A stretch of 64,000 nucleotides of DNA, taken from assembly GCA_002298165.1 (NCBI GenBank), contig DBMI01000115.1, positions 69,823-133,822 of the forward strand, in the 5' to 3' direction. The notes under the pieces are model-generated. The model saw nothing but the letters and a program-made list of their open reading frames with translations. It made no database searches and was not told the DNA's origin. The translations under genes and the position numbers were made by a program. Source of the stretch: Desulfarculales bacterium UBA702 (GTDB taxonomy: Bacteria > Desulfobacterota > Syntrophobacteria > Syntrophobacterales > Syntrophobacteraceae). Of this stretch, positions 60,637 through 64,000 are shown piece after piece. How positions within the stretch are numbered: the first letter of the stretch is position 1; every line of letters begins with the position of its first letter.

Positions 60637-61422
60637 ATGAAAATAGCGCGTTCGATTTTCTTTTACACCATTCTTATCCTTTCCACCACCGTAATGGGAA
60701 CTATTTCAATCGTTGGATCATTCATCAGCCGCTGGTGGCCGGTTTTTATGGCAAAGGTCTGGGGAAGGGTCAATCTATGGACCGCTGGAGTCAAAGTAGA
60801 TGTAGAAGGAACCCAAAATCTCGATCCAAATGGGACTTATGTCCTTACCAGCAACCACCAGGGCTGGTTCGACATTTTTGCGGCCCTCGGCTATTTCCCT
60901 ATCCCGTTTAGCTGGCTTGCAAAAGAAGAACTTTTCAAGATCCCGATCCTCGGGCGTGCGATGCTCAACACCGGCTACATACCGATTAATCGATCGGACC
61001 ATAAGAAGGCCCTGATCAGCATGAACAAGGCAGCGGACAAAATCCGCGAGGGAACCTCCGTCTTTATTTTCCCCGAAGGCACGAGGAGCCCTGATGGCGT
61101 AATCCGGGATTTCAAGAAAGGCGGTTTTGTGCTGGCCGCCAAGTCCCAGCAGCCGATCGTACCGATCAGCATCAGCGGGTCCCATCGCATCCTGCCTAAA
61201 AAAAGCTGGCTTATCCAATCCGGTCCGATAAAAATAAAGATATGCAAGCCGGTGCTCCCGGCCGGTACTGACCAAAAAAGCCGCGATCAGCTATTGTACA
61301 CGGTGCGTGAAGCTATTCGTGCCAACCTGAGCGCCGAGGAGTCAGGAACGCCCACCGAACCGCCGTCCGAACGCCCAGTACGAGCGAGTGCAAACGGGAG
61401 TGGCTTGAGCCGAAATGCATGA
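60637..61422 (+). CDS. plsC: 1-acyl-sn-glycerol-3-phosphate acyltransferase
   Basis: A 261-aa membrane-anchored enzyme that acylates lysophosphatidate to phosphatidate, the precursor of phospholipids. The N-terminal helix (FFYTILILSTTVMGTI) precedes the acyltransferase blocks: NHQGWFD (HX4D catalytic motif, residues ~72-78), GYIPINRSD, FIFPEGTRSPDG and IVPISISGSHRI. The C-terminal ~25 residues are low-complexity. Overlaps the RNase J gene by 8 nt. It shares lipid metabolism with the pgpA and CarS-like genes, but these are distant in the window. Confidence 0.93.
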   Translation: MKIARSIFFYTILILSTTVMGTISIVGSFISRWWPVFMAKVWGRVNLWTAGVKVDVEGTQNLDPNGTYVLTSNHQGWFDIFAALGYFPIPFSWLAKEELFKIPILGRAMLNTGYIPINRSDHKKALISMNKAADKIREGTSVFIFPEGTRSPDGVIRDFKKGGFVLAAKSQQPIVPISISGSHRILPKKSWLIQSGPIKIKICKPVLPAGTDQKSRDQLLYTVREAIRANLSAEESGTPTEPPSERPVRASANGSGLSRNA

Positions 61423-63091
61423 GAATCAGGCAGAAGCCGTTCTAAAGCTTATCCCTCTCGGAGGCTTGGGTGAAATCGGCCTCAATATGATGGTCCTCGA
61501 ATATGGGGACACTATCCTGCTTATCGACTCCGGCCTGATGTTTCCGGAAGATGAAATGCTGGGCATCGATTTCGTGATCCCGGATTTTTCCTATCTTCTG
61601 AAAAACCGGGACCGGGTAAGCGCACTCGTATTGACTCACGGCCATGAAGACCACATCGGGGCCATTCCTTTTCTGCTAAGGGAATTCCATATCCCAATCT
61701 ACGGTACCGCTCTCACCCTGGCACTGGTCAGGGAAAAGCTGCGCGAGCACAACCTGATCGAGCAGTCAGAGCTGATCCAGGTGTCTCCTCGCCAGCTAAT
61801 CGATGTAGGCCCTTTTCGGGTCGAATTCATCCAGGTTTGCCATAGCATTCCCGATGGCGTCGGCCTGGCCATTCGAACCCCGGCCGGAACCATTATTCAT
61901 TCGGGTGATTTCAAGATCGACAATACCCCGGTGGACGGCAAAAAGTTCGATATCGCCCGCCTTGGATTATACGGAGAAGAAGGAGTGCTGATGCTTCTTT
62001 CCGACTCGACAAACGTCGAGCGCGAAGGATATACACTCTCCGAAAAAGAAGTGGGCATTACCATCCGCGAAATCTTTCAGCAAAAGCGGGGGCGAATCAT
62101 CGTCGCCGTGTTCGCGAGCAATCTTCACCGCATTCAGCAGATGATAAATATCTCCCGTGAATTCGGCCGTAAAGTGCTCCTGAACGGTAAGTCGATGGTA
62201 ACAAATGTCCGGATCGCGCGCGAACTCGGCTACCTCGACTTTACCCCCTTTGATGAGATCACAATCCAGGAATTGCAGTCCATGCCCGATGACCGGGTAC
62301 TTATGCTAACCACCGGCACACAAGGCGAACCAATGAGCGCCCTTAGCCGGATGGCTTTTAACGATCACAAAAAGTTGAAAGTGAAATCCGGGGATACCAT
62401 AATTCTCTCCTCGCGGTTCATTCCTGGAAATGAGCGTACAATTCAGCATATAATCAACCATCTGTGCAGGAACGGGGCCGATGTTATCCATGAGCAGGTG
62501 AAGGATATACATGTTTCCGGCCATGCATATCAGGAAGAGTTGAAGATTCTCATAAACATGGTGCAACCCCGCTTCTTCGTGCCCATTCACGGAGAGTACC
62601 GCCACCTGGTAAAGCATCAGAGGCTTGCAGTCTCACTAGGCATGCCCGCCCAAAACTGTATCGTGGCCGAAGACGGGGACGTGATCTGTCTCACTGCTGA
62701 TTCGGCCATTGTGAATGATAAAGTGGATACCGGCCGGGTACTTGTTGACGGCAAGGGAGTGGGCGATGTTGGTGGGCTTGTACTTCGCGACCGCCGCCAT
62801 CTCTCGGAAGACGGTCTGGTGATCGCATCGCTTGTCATAAACAAGGAGACCCACGAACTGCTGAGCGGCCCTGATGTTTTCAGCCGGGGATTCATACACG
62901 AAGAAAGTATGCCAGGGATTATTCAAGAGGCCAAAAGTATCATTCTCGAAAGTCTCGACAGGATGGTAACCGAAGAACCTGAACTGGACCGCGCGGGCCT
63001 CCAGGATGATATCAGACGGGAACTCAAACGATATTTCAATAAGATTCTCGACAGAAGGCCGGTAATTTACCCGATAATAGTTGAGATTTAG
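61415..63091 (+). CDS. rnj: Ribonuclease J
   Basis: A 558-aa metallo-beta-lactamase/beta-CASP nuclease that degrades and matures RNA by endonucleolytic and 5'-exonucleolytic cleavage. The metal site is VLTHGHEDHIGAIPFLL; GLAIRTPAGTIIHSGDFKID, LMLLSDSTNVEREG and the beta-CASP regions (FASNLHRIQQM, TTGTQGEPMSALSRMA, VSGHAYQEELKILI) are in order, with FVPIHGEYRHL. The C-terminal dimerisation domain is present. Its occurrence without RNase E here suggests RNase J is the main decay enzyme. It starts within plsC and is followed by ftsK after 27 nt. Confidence 0.95.
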   Translation: MHENQAEAVLKLIPLGGLGEIGLNMMVLEYGDTILLIDSGLMFPEDEMLGIDFVIPDFSYLLKNRDRVSALVLTHGHEDHIGAIPFLLREFHIPIYGTALTLALVREKLREHNLIEQSELIQVSPRQLIDVGPFRVEFIQVCHSIPDGVGLAIRTPAGTIIHSGDFKIDNTPVDGKKFDIARLGLYGEEGVLMLLSDSTNVEREGYTLSEKEVGITIREIFQQKRGRIIVAVFASNLHRIQQMINISREFGRKVLLNGKSMVTNVRIARELGYLDFTPFDEITIQELQSMPDDRVLMLTTGTQGEPMSALSRMAFNDHKKLKVKSGDTIILSSRFIPGNERTIQHIINHLCRNGADVIHEQVKDIHVSGHAYQEELKILINMVQPRFFVPIHGEYRHLVKHQRLAVSLGMPAQNCIVAEDGDVICLTADSAIVNDKVDTGRVLVDGKGVGDVGGLVLRDRRHLSEDGLVIASLVINKETHELLSGPDVFSRGFIHEESMPGIIQEAKSIILESLDRMVTEEPELDRAGLQDDIRRELKRYFNKILDRRPVIYPIIVEI

Positions 63092-63118
63092 GAGCAGGGA
63101 CGAGGTCGGAAGCAGCGA

Positions 63119-64000
63119 ATGGATCGAAAAAGACACGAAATATGGGCGCTTTGCATTCTGACGCTGTCCATCCTGGTGCTTTTCAGCATTCTTTCGTTCA
63201 ATGCAAAAGACCTTACCCTCTTCAATGCTTCGAGTTCATCGGAAGCTCCGGCAAACTGGATCGGAAGTTTTGGTGCGCACATAGCCTGGCCGCTTCTGTT
63301 TTTTCTCGGCATCGGAGCATACTGCCTGGTTTTTGCCGGGCTGTGGTCCGGACACCGCCTGTTCCGGGGCATGCCCTTTGAACACCCATGGATTAAATTC
63401 TCCGGAATAGCGCTTCTAATCCTCAGCACTATTACACTTTCAGCACTGCACTCGAAGTCCATAAGTATCTTCGGCCAGGAGATAAAAACAGGCGGTTACA
63501 TCGGGACCGCTTTTGCCTATTTTCTCGAACGGCGGCTCCGCTGGTTCGGCTCTCTTATTCTGCTTGTCGGGATTTTTCTGATTGCGCTGCTCATGTCCAC
63601 CCCTCTCATGTTGGCCCCTACCTGGGACAGGATAATTGAAAAGATCAAAGCTACCTGGCACCGGGTCATGGGTTATTTGCAAGGCGGTTCCGAGGAGGAA
63701 AGCGATGATGAAGAAGATGCGCAGGACCGCCCGGCAAGGAAAATCTCCAGCCCTCCCGAACCCAGGCTCAAAAAGAAGGAAAAACCGGAACTTCCTGCAG
63801 TCGCTCCCGAACCTGTCATAAAGAAGCAGGCGTTGAAGGAAGCTATCACTCAGCCACTTATTCAGCTCTCGCTTACTGAGGGCGGACGCTACATACTACC
63901 GCCCCTTGATTTGCTCGACACCTACGAGACAGGAACCAGCAAACCCGATTTGAAACGTCTCGAGCAAAATGCCGCGGTGCTTGAAGAAAAGCTTGCCGAT
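63119..64000 (+). CDS. ftsK: DNA translocase FtsK/SpoIIIE (N-terminal part; runs off window)
   Basis: The first 294 codons of an FtsK-type translocase, which pumps DNA through the division septum. Four N-terminal membrane helices (IWALCILTLSILVLFSIL, WPLLFFLGIGAYCLVFAGL, FSGIALLILSTITLSAL, GSLILLVGIFLIALLM) are followed by a charged Pro-rich linker (residues ~200-260). The conserved start of the motor region, GGRYILPPLDLLDTYE, is visible. The ATPase and gamma domains lie past base 64000. The ATG at 63119 follows GGAGCAGGGACGAGG-type purine-rich sequence after the RNase J stop. Confidence 0.93.
   Translation, partial: MDRKRHEIWALCILTLSILVLFSILSFNAKDLTLFNASSSSEAPANWIGSFGAHIAWPLLFFLGIGAYCLVFAGLWSGHRLFRGMPFEHPWIKFSGIALLILSTITLSALHSKSISIFGQEIKTGGYIGTAFAYFLERRLRWFGSLILLVGIFLIALLMSTPLMLAPTWDRIIEKIKATWHRVMGYLQGGSEEESDDEEDAQDRPARKISSPPEPRLKKKEKPELPAVAPEPVIKKQALKEAITQPLIQLSLTEGGRYILPPLDLLDTYETGTSKPDLKRLEQNAAVLEEKLAD

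Noticed and set aside
1..64000. tRNA or rRNA genes, CRISPR arrays, insertion sequences, prophage or toxin-antitoxin loci
   Set aside because: No cloverleaf, repeat-spacer pattern, transposase, integrase or phage structural gene was recognised on either strand.

Overview
The window reads as an ordinary chromosomal stretch of a strictly or mainly anaerobic Gram-negative bacterium, most like a deltaproteobacterium (Desulfobacterota, Syntrophobacter/Desulfomonile-like). This assignment is an inference from gene content: a fused NuoBCD complex I subunit, a CooC/AcsF-type ATPase beside a DUF3786 protein, FolE2 instead of FolE, a three-gene ferredoxin-domain glutamate synthase, RNase J followed by FtsK, and a selenocysteine-containing OsmC-family protein. 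Genes are tightly packed, often overlap by a few bases, and quite often start with GTG or TTG. No tRNA, rRNA, CRISPR array, insertion sequence or prophage was recognised.

Layout. 1-6046 (minus): complex I operon nuoA-nuoBCD-nuoE-nuoF-nuoG, running off the left edge. 6357-10485 (plus): M32 carboxypeptidase and two glycosyltransferases. 10560-12751 (minus): MFS exporter and a ComEA-like protein, divergent from 12896-16186 (plus): Fsr-like MFS transporter, a CDP-lipid synthase/metallophosphoesterase fusion and a methyltransferase. 16400-18643: AT-richer exported beta-propeller/ASH protein. 18662-23928 (minus): PPC-domain protein and a 1578-residue unknown with degenerate methyltransferase-like and HD-like parts. 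24026-27415: pgpA, a VanZ-like gene, a NifU-like scaffold, an HD-domain protein and ddl. 27426-31494 (minus): APH/P-loop kinase fusion, folE2, cooC, DUF3786. 31714-34087: zinc-ribbon thioredoxin, the OsmC selenoprotein split by an in-frame TGA, and an unknown gene behind an excellent sigma-54 promoter. 34570-40012: surface-glycan cluster (GT-C, GtrB-like, acyltransferase, 4,6-dehydratase, aminotransferase). 40102-42765: M1-like peptidase and a YetF-like membrane protein. 43279-48425: glutamate synthase operon behind an attenuator-like leader. 48622-55568: PerM-like protein, RhlE helicase, queuosine-salvage Qng1, polyprenyl diphosphate synthase, MscS channel. 55754-59695: FlK-like thioesterase and the sirC-like/hemX/hemA/zinc-ribbon operon. 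59836-64000: ssb (minus), then plsC-rnj-ftsK, running off the right edge.

How the genes fit together. Complex I, a long-chain polyprenyl synthase (quinone tail) and haem genes point to an anaerobic respiratory chain. CooC, DUF3786 and FolE2 point to C1/folate metabolism of the Wood-Ljungdahl kind. The glutamate synthase carries ferredoxin-type clusters on two subunits, so it is probably fed by low-potential or flavin-bifurcated electrons. The observations most worth following are the selenocysteine OsmC with its candidate SECIS hairpin, the CarS-like/metallophosphoesterase fusion, the giant protein at 19192-23928, the sigma-54-driven unknown gene at 32918, the glutamate synthase leader, and bacterial Qng1.
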